From: Saccharothrix sp. ALI-22-I
Lineage (GTDB): Bacteria > Actinomycetota > Actinomycetes > Mycobacteriales > Pseudonocardiaceae
Direction of reading: 5' to 3'
Length of the DNA stretch: 64,000 bases
Assembly: GCF_001984175.1 (NCBI RefSeq)
Contig: NZ_MTQP01000064.1
Location: 248,001-312,000, forward strand
The number at the start of each line of letters is the position of its first letter. Positions within the stretch are counted from its first letter, which is position 1. Positions 33,737 through 45,407 of this stretch are shown here, piece by piece. The notes under the pieces are model-generated. The model did not search any database and was not told where the DNA came from. It saw only the letters and a list, made by a program, of their open reading frames with translations. The position numbers were made by a program, and so were the translations under genes.

Positions 33737-34114
33737 ATGACGGACAGCACCTTCGAGGCGTTCCGCCGAGCCGAGGCGCTGCTCGCGGAACGCCGACCGC
33801 TGGAGGCGCTGCGCGAGCTGCGAGTCGTGCTCGAAGCAGCGCCGAACCGGGCGAGCGTGCAGCTGCTCGCGGGGCGGGCCTACCTGGGCTCGGCCCAGTT
33901 CGTGCGCGCCGAGGCGGCGTTCCGGAAGGTGCTGGAGATCGATCCGAGCGACCACTACGCGCGGTTCGCGCTGGGTCGGACGTTGCAGCGGCAGAGCCGG
34001 CTGACCGAGGCGTTGACGCAGCTGCGGATGGCTGCGGCGATGAACCCGTCACCGGAGTACCAGGAGGCGTTGGGCGAAGTCAGCGCCCGCCTCGCCGTCG
34101 AACGCGACCGCTGA
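33737..34114 (+). CDS. small tetratricopeptide-repeat protein
   Basis: 125 residues made almost only of TPR helices: AEALLAERRPLEALRELRVVLEAAPN, LAGRAYLGSAQFVRAEAAFRKVLEIDP and LGRTLQRQSRLTEALTQLRMAAAMNP (split here for reading). No signal peptide. A protein-protein interaction scaffold; partner unknown. Confidence 0.85.
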   Translation: MTDSTFEAFRRAEALLAERRPLEALRELRVVLEAAPNRASVQLLAGRAYLGSAQFVRAEAAFRKVLEIDPSDHYARFALGRTLQRQSRLTEALTQLRMAAAMNPSPEYQEALGEVSARLAVERDR

Positions 34115-34159
34115 ACGCCACACGCCCGAACCGCAGCCGGGCCGGGCCGCCGCACGCCC

Positions 34160-34199
34160 GAGCCGCCGAGCCGCCTAGCCGCCTAGCCGCCTAGCCGCC
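34160..34199. repeat. 8-bp tandem repeat, five units
   Basis: Two GAGCCGCC units followed by three TAGCCGCC units, head to tail, in the gap after the TPR gene. Three-fold TAG stops any forward frame through it. Confidence 0.8.
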
Positions 34200-34210
34200 A
34201 TGAGCGAAGT

Positions 34211-34272
34211 GCTTCGCAGGCGTCCCCGCCAGGGGACCCCTGTCTTTATCCTGCCGGAGGGCTACGACAAAT
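34211..34272 (+). repeat. dispersed hairpin element, copy 2
   Basis: GCTTCGCAG, hairpin GTCCCC-GCCA-GGGGAC, then CCTGTCTTTATCCTGCCGG and TACGACAA. Block order and lengths match copies 1 and 3. TGTGGACAA follows 22 bases after its end. Confidence 0.85.
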
Positions 34273-34292
34273 TCAGGCGCTCGGGCCGCGCT

Positions 34293-34388
34293 TGTGGACA
34301 ACTCGGTGGCCTGTGGACAACTCCGTACCGGCACCGTCTGTATCAGCATGTCCGAAGCGGCACGTTCGTATCGGCACGTCGGAAGCGG
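34293..34388. repeat. two DnaA-box sequences and a 20-bp direct repeat
   Basis: TGTGGACAA at 34293-34301 and again at 34312-34320, each the exact complement of the TTGTCCACA DnaA-box consensus. Then TATCAGCATGTCCGAAGCGG (34341-34360) and a 17/20 match at 34369-34388, a 28-base period, with a weaker relative just before. No replication genes are adjacent, so an origin is not claimed. Confidence 0.6.
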
Positions 34389-34447
34389 GCTTCTGGACCG
34401 TTCGCCGGCCTGACCGTGCAAGCGGCACAGGGCGGCCTGCCTGTGGG

Positions 34448-35305
34448 TCAGCTGCCGAGGCTGGCGCGGGCGTAGGCGTCGGCTCCGCTGAAGACGTTCT
34501 GGCCGTACTCGGTCGATTTGTTGTACTCCAGGATCGCGGTCCACCAGCCTTCGCCGGTGGCCAGGTCACGACCGCCCGAGCACAGGTAACGCGCGGCGGC
34601 CAGGGCGGCGTCGTCGATGTTCTGCGGGTCGGGGGTCTGGCCGTCGCCGTTGGCGCGGACGGCGTAGCGGGCCCAGGTGGTCGGGATGAACTGCATCGGG
34701 CCCACGGCGCGGTCCCACGTGGTGTCGCCGTCGAGGGTGCCGCCGTCGCTGTCGGGGATCGCCTTCAGGCCCGGTGAGCCGTCCAGGGGGATGCCGATGA
34801 TCGGGCGTGACGGGCGGCCGTCCTCGCCGAGGCGCAGGCCGCCGATGGTGCCGTGGTGCGACTCGACGCGACCGATGCCCGCCAACGTCGCCCACGACAC
34901 CCGGCACGCCGGGTCCTGCGAGCGCATCAACAGGTCGGCGATGGCGTAGGCGCGCAGCGCCCGGACCGGGATGTCGGTCTTCTCGGACAGCGCCACGGCC
35001 CACGCGGTCAGCGGTTCGGCGGTGCCGGTGACGGCGGGTGAGGCCTGGGGTTGGCCGGCGGCCGGCAGTTCGCCCGCCGTGCCCGGTGCGGCGGCGCCCG
35101 GCTGGACGTCCTGGAAGGGGATCGGGAACGGCGGGTCGGCGGCGGTCCTCGGGCCGGGTCGGTTGAACGTGCCCAGCGCCCAGGCACCGCCCGCCACGAA
35201 GGCCAGCAGGAGGAGCACCAAGGCAAGGCGTCCGGCGAGGTTGCCGGCACGGCCGCGGGTTGGAGGGCGCGGTTCGGTCTTCGACGGCGGAGGAGCGACC
35301 ACCAA
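34448..35305 (-). CDS. lytic transglycosylase, membrane-anchored
   Basis: 285 residues from GTG 35305. Pro/Arg-rich cytoplasmic start, one membrane helix (about residues 27-46), a Pro/Ala linker, then the SLT-type domain: TLAGIGRVESHHG with the catalytic Glu and DRAVGPMQFIPTTW. The C-terminal AILEYNKSTEYGQNVF parallels the neighbouring enzyme at 28877, so the two are paralogues; this one lacks the Thr-rich tail. Confidence 0.88.
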   Translation of the reverse strand: MVVAPPPSKTEPRPPTRGRAGNLAGRLALVLLLLAFVAGGAWALGTFNRPGPRTAADPPFPIPFQDVQPGAAAPGTAGELPAAGQPQASPAVTGTAEPLTAWAVALSEKTDIPVRALRAYAIADLLMRSQDPACRVSWATLAGIGRVESHHGTIGGLRLGEDGRPSRPIIGIPLDGSPGLKAIPDSDGGTLDGDTTWDRAVGPMQFIPTTWARYAVRANGDGQTPDPQNIDDAALAAARYLCSGGRDLATGEGWWTAILEYNKSTEYGQNVFSGADAYARASLGS

Positions 35306-35469
35306 CCCAGGCTACGTGTTTCGACCCCGGCAAGGCGGACGTCACACAGGCAATACGTCCCCGATGACCGTTATCGCTGGTTGAGCGCTGTTTGCGCCCT
35401 GGACGGACAGTGAAGCCTGCCTGAGTTCGACGGGCCTTGGTAGTCGACACCCCTCGTGAGGACGACGCC

Positions 35470-35571
35470 GTGCTGCCCAGCAACGGGCTCATCGGGCTGC
35501 GCGAAGGGCTGGGATCAGCCCTGGTCGTCAGCATCCTGGTGAGGCGTTGGACCTGGCCGCGTCCGCGTTGA
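35470..35571 (+). pseudogene. N-terminal fragment of an FTR1-type iron permease
   Basis: From GTG 35470 the frame reads LPSNGLIGLREGLGSALVVSILV, shown here as its key part, which is the first helix of FTR1/EfeU ferric permeases (family form: L-I-G-L-R-E-G-L-E-A-A-L-V-V). The REGLE iron motif is REGLG here, and the frame ends after 33 codons. Nothing else of the permease remains, so it is a truncated relic. The rest of the 290-base gap before the Pro-rich gene holds nothing that I can support. Confidence 0.55.
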
Positions 35572-35596
35572 CGCTGACCAGTTGGGGTTGGGGTGG

Positions 35597-36217
35597 TCAG
35601 TTGAGTTCGGGGGTGGGACGGGGCGGTTGTGGGGTGAGGGTGGGTTCGGTGGTGGGTGGGCTGGTGCCGGGGGTGGGGGCGCTGGTGGCGTCGGGTTTGG
35701 TTGGTTCGAGGGTTGGTTGGGTGGTTGTGGTGGGGGGTTCGGTGGTGGTGGTTGGCGTTGGTTGGGAGGGCGACGGGGTCGACGGTGGCGTGTGGGGCTT
35801 GGAGGTGGGCGAGGGTGGGGGCACGCCGGGGATGCCCGGTAGGCCGGGGATGGCGGGGATACCGGGGACGGGCGGTGGCATGGGGAGTTGAGGGGGGATG
35901 CCGTCGGGTAGCAGCGGTTTGCCGGGTGACGGGGTTTTGCCCTTGTGGATTTCCCGGCGATCCGGTGATGGGGCCGGGCCGTCCGGTTGGGACGGTTGGT
36001 CGACCTGGGGCACGGGGACGGGCGGGGCGCTGGTGCGGACGCTCACCAGCGTCTGGCGGCCCGTCACCTGCACCTGACCCGACTCCGACGGCGGTGGCGG
36101 CTCGGGTTGACCGAAGGTCAACACCAGCCCCGCCACACCGCCCACCGCCACCAACGGCAACCCGATGACGGCCGAAACACATCCGCGCCCACTGCGCGGC
36201 AATTCGCGATGACTCAC
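35597..36217 (-). CDS. Pro/Thr-rich membrane-anchored protein of unknown function
   Basis: 206 residues. A helix at about residues 16-35 anchors it; the remainder is outside and low-complexity: P-P-x-P repeats, a G-I-P-x-I-P-G-L-P-G-I-P-G-V stretch and T-T-T-T/E-P-P-T runs. No catalytic motif. The base composition (G-rich on the plus strand) is skewed by the repeats. It could be a wall-spanning structural protein; a non-coding interpretation is possible but the start and anchor look genuine. Confidence 0.6.
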   Translation of the reverse strand: MSHRELPRSGRGCVSAVIGLPLVAVGGVAGLVLTFGQPEPPPPSESGQVQVTGRQTLVSVRTSAPPVPVPQVDQPSQPDGPAPSPDRREIHKGKTPSPGKPLLPDGIPPQLPMPPPVPGIPAIPGLPGIPGVPPPSPTSKPHTPPSTPSPSQPTPTTTTEPPTTTTQPTLEPTKPDATSAPTPGTSPPTTEPTLTPQPPRPTPELN

Positions 36218-36228
36218 CGAACCCCCGA

Positions 36229-36261
36229 CCCGATCTTGCGTGCTAACTCATTGATCGGGTT
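36229..36261 (-). terminator. hairpin between the tricorn and Pro-rich protein genes
   Basis: ACCCGATC pairs with GATCGGGT (8 bp) around 17 bases, in the 94-base gap after the tricorn protease stop on the minus strand. Confidence 0.45.
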
Positions 36262-36311
36262 CGGGCCACCAGCCGCAACTGCAGCGGTGTCACACGCTCG
36301 GGTGGTTTCGA

Positions 36312-39300
36312 TCAAGTAAGGGGCGGGAGCTGCGGCGGAACGGCCGCCGGACGCGACGCCAACGCCTCCAGAGCCAGCCGCACGGCGGTGTCCAACTGCG
36401 GGTCCCGACCGGCCACCCGGTCCTGCGGCGTGATCACCACCTCGACGTCCGGGTCCACGCCGTGGTTCTCCACGCCCCACCCCGGCCCGGCGAACCACGT
36501 CGCATAACGGGGCTGCGTCACCAAAGTCCCGTCGACCAGGTGGTACTGCATGTCGATGCCGATCACCCCGCCCCACGTCCGGGTGCCGACGACCGGCCCG
36601 ATGCCCATCTCCTTGATCGCCACGTTCACGATGTCCCCGTCGGACCCGGCGAACTCGTCCGCGATCGCCACCACCGGCCCGCGCGGCGCGTCACCGGGGT
36701 AGCTGTCGGCCGTGGTGTACCCGCGGGCCACCGACCAGCCGATGATCTTGCGCCCCAGCTTCTCCACCACCAGCTCGGACGTGTGCCCGCCGCCGTTCTC
36801 CCGCACGTCCAGCACGACCGCCTCACGCCCCAGCTCGACCCGCAGGTCGCGGTGCAGCTGCGCCCAGCCGGCGCCCATCATGTCCGGCACGTGCAGGTAC
36901 CCCACCCGCCCCTCGGACAGCGAGTGCACGCGCGCCCGCCGATCGGCCACCCACGCGTGGTACCGCAAGGGCTCGTCGTCCTCCAACGGCACCACCACGA
37001 CCCGTCGCGGCTCACCGCCGCCGCGCGGCCGCACGGTCAGCTCCACCGGCTTGCCCGCCGTGCCGACCAGCAGCGGCGCGGGCCCGGTCGACGGGTCCAC
37101 CTGCCGCCCGTCGACCGCCACGATCGCGTCACCGGCCCGCACCGCGACCCCCGGAGCCGCCAACGGCGACCGCGCCGCCGGGTCCGACGTCTCCCCCGGG
37201 ATCACCCGCACGACCCGCCACGCGCCCGCCTCGTCCCGTTCGAGGTCCGCGCCGAGCAACCCCACCGCACGCCCGCTCGACCCACCGGACGGGATCACGT
37301 AGGCGTGGGACGTCCCCAGCTCGCCCTGCACCTCCCACAGCAGGTCGACCAGGTCGTTGTAGCTGCCCAGCCGGTCCACCAGCGGCCGGTACCGCTCCAG
37401 CACGCCCGCCCAGTCCACGCCGCCCATGTCGGTGCGCCAGAAGTGGTCGCGCATCAGCCGCCCGGCCTCGGCGTAGGCCTGCCGCCACTCGGCGGCACGG
37501 TCCACCACCACCCGGATGCGGGACAGGTCCACGTCCACCGAGTCGTTGTCGTCCGAGTCGACCTTCCGGTCGGTCGGCACCACGTGCAGGTCACCGCCGT
37601 CCTGCACGACCATCCGCTGCCCGTCACCGGTCACGTCGAACGCGTCCAGCCCGTCCACCAGCGTCTCGGTGCGGGACTTGGCCAGGTCGAACCGCTCCAG
37701 CACGGCCCGCGGCGGACGGGCGGACGGCCCGGCGAGGTTGTCGCCCAGCACCCCGCGCAACGGCGACCGCAGCCACAGCAGGCCACCCTTGGCGGCGGTC
37801 AGCCCGGCGTAGCGGGCGGCGGCGACCGGCACCGTCACCACCCGGTCGGCCAACCCCTCCAGGTCCACGACCGTGATCGGGTTCTCCTCGTCCTTGTGGT
37901 CCTTGTCCTTGTCGGACGAGTCGTCGCCGACCGGCCGGCCCAGGCGCAGCGGGTCGAACGGCGACGGGGTGGTCGCGGCCAGCGGCAGCAGGTAGGGCCG
38001 GCAGCCGGTCGGGAACGACAGGTCGAACACGTGCGCGTCGTACACCGGGTCGAAGCTGCGGATCGACAGGAACGCCAGGTAGCGGCCGTCCTCGGTGAAC
38101 GTCGGCGAGAAGTCGGAGAACCGCAGCGGCGTCACGTCCACCACGGACAGGTCGGTGGTGTTGGTCATCCGGATGTGCTGCAGCGGGCGCGGGCCGGGGT
38201 GCGACCAGGCCAGCCAGTTCGAGTCCGGCGAGAACGCCAGGTCGCTGACGTGCGGGTTCGCGCCCTTCAGGACTTCACGCACCTCGCCGGACTCGACGTC
38301 GACCAGCAGCAGCCGCCCGTCGTGCGTGGCGACGGCGAGACGGCGGGCGTCCGGCGAGACGGCCAGTTCCAGCACCCGCCCGAGCTTGCCGACCGCGACC
38401 CGGCGCGGCTCGTTGCCCGGTTCGACGCCGCCGACCGGGGAGAACTCCAGGCCCTCCTCGCCGTCCGCGTCGGTCACCCACACGACGTTGTCGCCGACCA
38501 CGCGCGGCAGCCGGGCCCGGACGCCGGGCTGCTCGGCCAACGCGCGCACCGGACCGTCCCGGTGGGTCACCCAGTGCACGGTGCCGCGCACCTCGACCAC
38601 GCTCGCGCGGCCGGTCTTGTCCGCGTGGAAGTCGTCCGGGCGGGACGAGACGGGCCGGGGCCTGCGGGCGGTGCGCGGGCCGCCCAGCGCGATCTCCAGC
38701 CGACGCGGCTCGGCGCCGTCGAGGTTGTCGAGAATCCACAGCTCGCCCGCGTGCTGCCAGACGATCCGCTCACCGTCGCTCGACGCGACCCGCGCGTAGA
38801 ACTCCTGCTCGGTGTGCCGCCGCAGGTCCGACCCGTCCGCGAGGACCGAGTACACACTGCCGACGTCGTCGTGGTCGGACAGGAACGCGATCCGGTCCCC
38901 GATCCACACCGGCGAGGTCAACGAGGACGTCAGCTCGGGCAGGATGCGGACGAACTCGCCGTCACCGGTGGCGTCCACCCACAACTTCCCCGCCGCACCA
39001 CCCCGGTAGCGCTTCCACCAGGCCGGGTCGCGGCCGTAGACGGAGGTGACGACCACCTGGCCGGACGGCCCGAACGACACGTCGTCCACCCAGCCGAAGG
39101 GCAGCCGGCGCGGCGGGCCGCCGTCGGTGGGCAGGGCGTGCGCCCACTGCCGGTTGGACGTCGCCTGACCGGTGGACGTGACCGCGACGACCTCGCCGTC
39201 GGCCGTCCAGCCGCGCACGCCGGTCGAGTAGTCGCCCCAGTAGGTGAGCCGGGTGGCCTCACCGCCCTCCACCGGTGCCAGGTGGATCTCGGGCGCGCCG

Positions 39301-39488
39301 TCACGACGACTGGTCCAGGCCAGCCGGGTTCCGGTCGGGTCGAAGCGGGGGAACGACACCGGCACCTGGTCGGCGGTCACCCGCCAGGCCCGGCCGCCGT
39401 CGAGGGGGGCGAGCCACACGTCGTCCTCGGCCACGAACGTCACGAGGTTGCCGTGCAGGTGCGGGAAGCGGAGGTAGGCCTCGGTCAC
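36312..39488 (-). CDS. tricorn protease homologue
   Basis: 1058 residues from GTG 39488. N-terminal six- and seven-bladed beta-propeller regions (FPHLHGNLVTFVAEDD, repeated SPD-type strands), a PDZ domain (about residues 755-830: GVAVRAGDAIVAVDGR) and a C-terminal S41-type core. Tricorn catalytic residues are all present: Ser-His in LGTSHAYV, the nucleophile Ser followed by Asp in FAGSDGDI, and the Glu in GWGVENHGVDPD. Acts downstream of the proteasome by cutting short peptides. Length matches the family. No partner aminopeptidase gene is adjacent. Confidence 0.93.
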   Translation of the reverse strand: MTEAYLRFPHLHGNLVTFVAEDDVWLAPLDGGRAWRVTADQVPVSFPRFDPTGTRLAWTSRRDGAPEIHLAPVEGGEATRLTYWGDYSTGVRGWTADGEVVAVTSTGQATSNRQWAHALPTDGGPPRRLPFGWVDDVSFGPSGQVVVTSVYGRDPAWWKRYRGGAAGKLWVDATGDGEFVRILPELTSSLTSPVWIGDRIAFLSDHDDVGSVYSVLADGSDLRRHTEQEFYARVASSDGERIVWQHAGELWILDNLDGAEPRRLEIALGGPRTARRPRPVSSRPDDFHADKTGRASVVEVRGTVHWVTHRDGPVRALAEQPGVRARLPRVVGDNVVWVTDADGEEGLEFSPVGGVEPGNEPRRVAVGKLGRVLELAVSPDARRLAVATHDGRLLLVDVESGEVREVLKGANPHVSDLAFSPDSNWLAWSHPGPRPLQHIRMTNTTDLSVVDVTPLRFSDFSPTFTEDGRYLAFLSIRSFDPVYDAHVFDLSFPTGCRPYLLPLAATTPSPFDPLRLGRPVGDDSSDKDKDHKDEENPITVVDLEGLADRVVTVPVAAARYAGLTAAKGGLLWLRSPLRGVLGDNLAGPSARPPRAVLERFDLAKSRTETLVDGLDAFDVTGDGQRMVVQDGGDLHVVPTDRKVDSDDNDSVDVDLSRIRVVVDRAAEWRQAYAEAGRLMRDHFWRTDMGGVDWAGVLERYRPLVDRLGSYNDLVDLLWEVQGELGTSHAYVIPSGGSSGRAVGLLGADLERDEAGAWRVVRVIPGETSDPAARSPLAAPGVAVRAGDAIVAVDGRQVDPSTGPAPLLVGTAGKPVELTVRPRGGGEPRRVVVVPLEDDEPLRYHAWVADRRARVHSLSEGRVGYLHVPDMMGAGWAQLHRDLRVELGREAVVLDVRENGGGHTSELVVEKLGRKIIGWSVARGYTTADSYPGDAPRGPVVAIADEFAGSDGDIVNVAIKEMGIGPVVGTRTWGGVIGIDMQYHLVDGTLVTQPRYATWFAGPGWGVENHGVDPDVEVVITPQDRVAGRDPQLDTAVRLALEALASRPAAVPPQLPPLT

Positions 39489-39678
39489 CCTCTCGACGTT
39501 AGCGTCCCGATCATCCCCGGTTGACCCACCCCGGGAACCTCGCTGCGGCATCGAGACCAAAGGCCGACACCGGCCCGCGCCGATTCTCCGATCGCCGTAC
39601 CGCCACCCCAGGGCCGTGCGATGTACGCGCTGGTGGTGCGACGTGCGCGCCGAACCGGAAGAGGTCCGGGCAGGAAGG

Positions 39679-39720
39679 TCCAGGCGGGACGGCTCAGGCG
39701 GGACGGTTCAGGCGGGCCAG
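39679..39720. repeat. 14-bp imperfect tandem repeat across the mazG stop
   Basis: Three units of TCCAGGCGGGACGG, CTCAGGCGGGACGG and TTCAGGCGGGCCAG. The last unit and a half encode the C-terminus of MazG, so the repeat arose at or beyond the gene end. Confidence 0.6.
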
Positions 39721-40622
39721 TGGGCGCGCCAGTCCGCCGCGGTGAGGGTGGTGAGCCCGGCCGCGCGGGCGGATCGCTCGGCGGCGCGCACGTTGGCCTC
39801 GAACCGGCGGGCCACCGCGCGCAGCTCGGTCTCCGGGTCCTCGCCGGCCAGCTTCGCCAGTGCCGCCACCGCGAACAACGTGGTGCCGGTGTCGTCGCCC
39901 TCCGGGAACAGGTCCACCGGGAACCCGGCCCGCGCGACCCGCTGCGCCAGCTTCCCGGCCAACGCCACCGCGGGCTGCCCGCCGGCCACGCCGTCCACGC
40001 TGGACTCGCGTTTCTTCTCGACCTGCTTCAGCTCTTCCCAGCGGTGCTGCTGGGACGTCGCGTCGTGCACGGCCGGGTCGTGACCCTCGAACACGTGCGG
40101 GTGGCGGCCGACGAGTTTGGCCACCAGGTCACCGGCCACCTCGTCGATGCCGAACGGGTCCTCGGCGTCCTCCGCGGCGATCCGGGCGTGGAACAGGACC
40201 TGCAGCAGCACGTCGCCGAGTTCTTCCCGCAACGCCGCGCGGTCGCCGTCCTCGATGGCTTCCAGCAGCTCGTAGGTCTCCTCGACCAGGTACTGGCGCA
40301 GCGACTTGTGGTCCTGCTCGGCGTCCCACGGGCACCCGCCGGGCGAACGGAGGCGGTCCATCACGGCCGCCGCGTCCAGCAGCGGCACGGCCGGGGTGTG
40401 GATCACCGGCGAGCCCGCCGAGATCAGCGCGCGGGCGGCGGGTTCGTTCAGGTTCGTGGTGAGCAGGACGACCGAGGGGCCGGGCGTGAAAGCGGAGATC
40501 GGCTCGGCCGACCACGCGGAAGCGTCCACGCCCTCCCCCGCGTACACCGCCGCCGCGCCCCGCAGAGCGGGTAGCGCGGCGGCGGGCAGAACCGGGGTGG
40601 TGCCGACGAGGACGACGGTCAC
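39708..40622 (-). CDS. mazG: nucleoside triphosphate pyrophosphohydrolase MazG
   Basis: 304 residues. Residues 1-100 are an N-terminal extension seen in actinobacterial MazG. The MazG domain follows: LRSPGGCPWDAEQDHKSL, then the metal motif E-E-T-Y-E-L-L-E-A-I and E-E-L-G-D-V-L-L-Q-V (E-x-x-E and E-x-x-D). It hydrolyses (d)NTPs to monophosphate, clearing aberrant nucleotides. The GTG start overlaps the stop of the SurA-like gene (GTGA), an arrangement conserved with mfd upstream. Confidence 0.93.
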   Translation of the reverse strand: MTVVLVGTTPVLPAAALPALRGAAAVYAGEGVDASAWSAEPISAFTPGPSVVLLTTNLNEPAARALISAGSPVIHTPAVPLLDAAAVMDRLRSPGGCPWDAEQDHKSLRQYLVEETYELLEAIEDGDRAALREELGDVLLQVLFHARIAAEDAEDPFGIDEVAGDLVAKLVGRHPHVFEGHDPAVHDATSQQHRWEELKQVEKKRESSVDGVAGGQPAVALAGKLAQRVARAGFPVDLFPEGDDTGTTLFAVAALAKLAGEDPETELRAVARRFEANVRAAERSARAAGLTTLTAADWRAHWPA

Positions 40623-41563
40623 GAGGACGTCTGCCGCGCGGTCGCCTGGTAGCCGGTCAGTTCGCCCTCGCTGGGCGCCAACGCGATCGCCGTGCCGTCC
40701 CACAGGCCGTAACGCGGGTTGATCTGGATCTCCGGGTCACCGGCGAGCATCCGCACGAGCCGCAGCCCGATCTGCTCCAGCATCTGGGGCGTCAACTGCT
40801 CGGTGGCCGACTCGCCGGACGACCGCACGTCGGTCTTGCGGTCGGTGATGTAGGCGACCATCCACTGCGCGCTGCTCGGGTCCGGCGCGAACGCCACCAC
40901 GGTGCCGGGCGCGACGCCGAACAGCGGCCACTGGGCGGTCTGCGGCGACTCGGCCGAATGCACCCGCTGACCCTGCTTGCCCAGCGTCTGGCCCTCGTTG
41001 CCCTGCGGCGCGTCGGCGACGAACTCGGCCATCCTCGCCGGGTCCGCGGCCACCTGCTTCGCCTTCTCGAAGGCGTCGGTGTTGTCCTTGGTCAGGAAGT
41101 AGTCGAACGTGACTTCCATCCGGTCCACGTACTTGCGCGCCAGCTCGACCATCAGCAGCTGGTCCTTGGCCCGCTCCCGGAACGTCGCCGCGTCGTACAC
41201 GGTGTTCTGCGAGGCCAGGTCCGCGCCGCCGGCCTGGTCGACCGCCTCGGTCACCGCCTCCTCGGACACCGTCACGCCCTCGCGCCGGGCAGCCAGCTCG
41301 ACCAGTTCGTGCTGCACGCCGAGCGTCACCAGCTGACGCGCGACCTGGTCGAGTTTGCGCTGGTCGTGCAGCTTCTGGGCCTCGGGCTCCTTCTTGAGCA
41401 CGATGTCCAGCCGCTGCTGCACCTGCTCCAGCGGCAGCACGGTGTCGCCGACGATCGCGGCCGAGCCGACGTGGCCGGGGCCGGTGCCGCAGCCCGCCAC
41501 CAGCAGTGCCACCGTCGCCACAGCCGCGCCGATCAGGGTGAAGCGCCTCTGCACAGTCCTCAC
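40619..41563 (-). CDS. SurA-like peptidyl-prolyl-isomerase-family lipoprotein
   Basis: 314 residues. Lipobox L-L-V-A-G-C (Cys about residue 25), then a helical SurA-N-type domain (VTLGVQHELVELAARREGVTVS, ELARKYVDRMEVTFDYFL) and a later small domain around VAYITDRKTDV. Probably a membrane-tethered extracytoplasmic chaperone; isomerase activity is uncertain because the parvulin domain is incomplete. Sits between mfd and mazG as in related genomes. Confidence 0.82.
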   Translation of the reverse strand: MRTVQRRFTLIGAAVATVALLVAGCGTGPGHVGSAAIVGDTVLPLEQVQQRLDIVLKKEPEAQKLHDQRKLDQVARQLVTLGVQHELVELAARREGVTVSEEAVTEAVDQAGGADLASQNTVYDAATFRERAKDQLLMVELARKYVDRMEVTFDYFLTKDNTDAFEKAKQVAADPARMAEFVADAPQGNEGQTLGKQGQRVHSAESPQTAQWPLFGVAPGTVVAFAPDPSSAQWMVAYITDRKTDVRSSGESATEQLTPQMLEQIGLRLVRMLAGDPEIQINPRYGLWDGTAIALAPSEGELTGYQATARQTSS

Positions 41564-41576
41564 GACCAGTACCTTC

Positions 41577-45140
<3,564 letters not shown>

Positions 45141-45271
45141 TGCGATGGCTCCCCGAGTTAAACGCGGACAGACCCCTGCCCGGGACTGAACGGCCACGGG
45201 AGGGGTTCGTGACTCCCAGCGTACGGGCCTGCCGGGCGGGGTGCCCTCCGATTACCGGTTGACCGGATCCT

Positions 45272-45377
45272 GAACGTTCAACTCGGGTGTTCCGAACGTT
45301 GGACACGCGCGGTCTGAACGTTGGACACGCGCGTTCTGAACGTTGGACACGCGCGTTCTGAACGTTGGACACGCGTG
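45272..45377. repeat. intergenic word-repeat array 3, in a divergent promoter region
   Basis: Opens with GAACGTTCAACTCG, then four direct copies of GAACGTTGGACACGCG at about 22-24-base spacing (45294-45375). Unlike the other arrays it has no mirror half and so cannot form the long stem. It lies 130 bases upstream of mfd and 30 upstream of the lipoprotein dehydrogenase start. Confidence 0.85.
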
Positions 45378-45407
45378 GGGGAACGGGGAGCACACACGGG
45401 AATTGAC

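Noticed and set aside
34293..34388. Chromosomal origin of replication
   Set aside because: Only two boxes, no AT-rich region and no dnaA/dnaN genes nearby.
34566..36182. 538-codon minus-strand frame across the transglycosylase and Pro-rich genes
   Set aside because: Low-complexity shadow in another frame; the transglycosylase and Pro-rich frames fit better.
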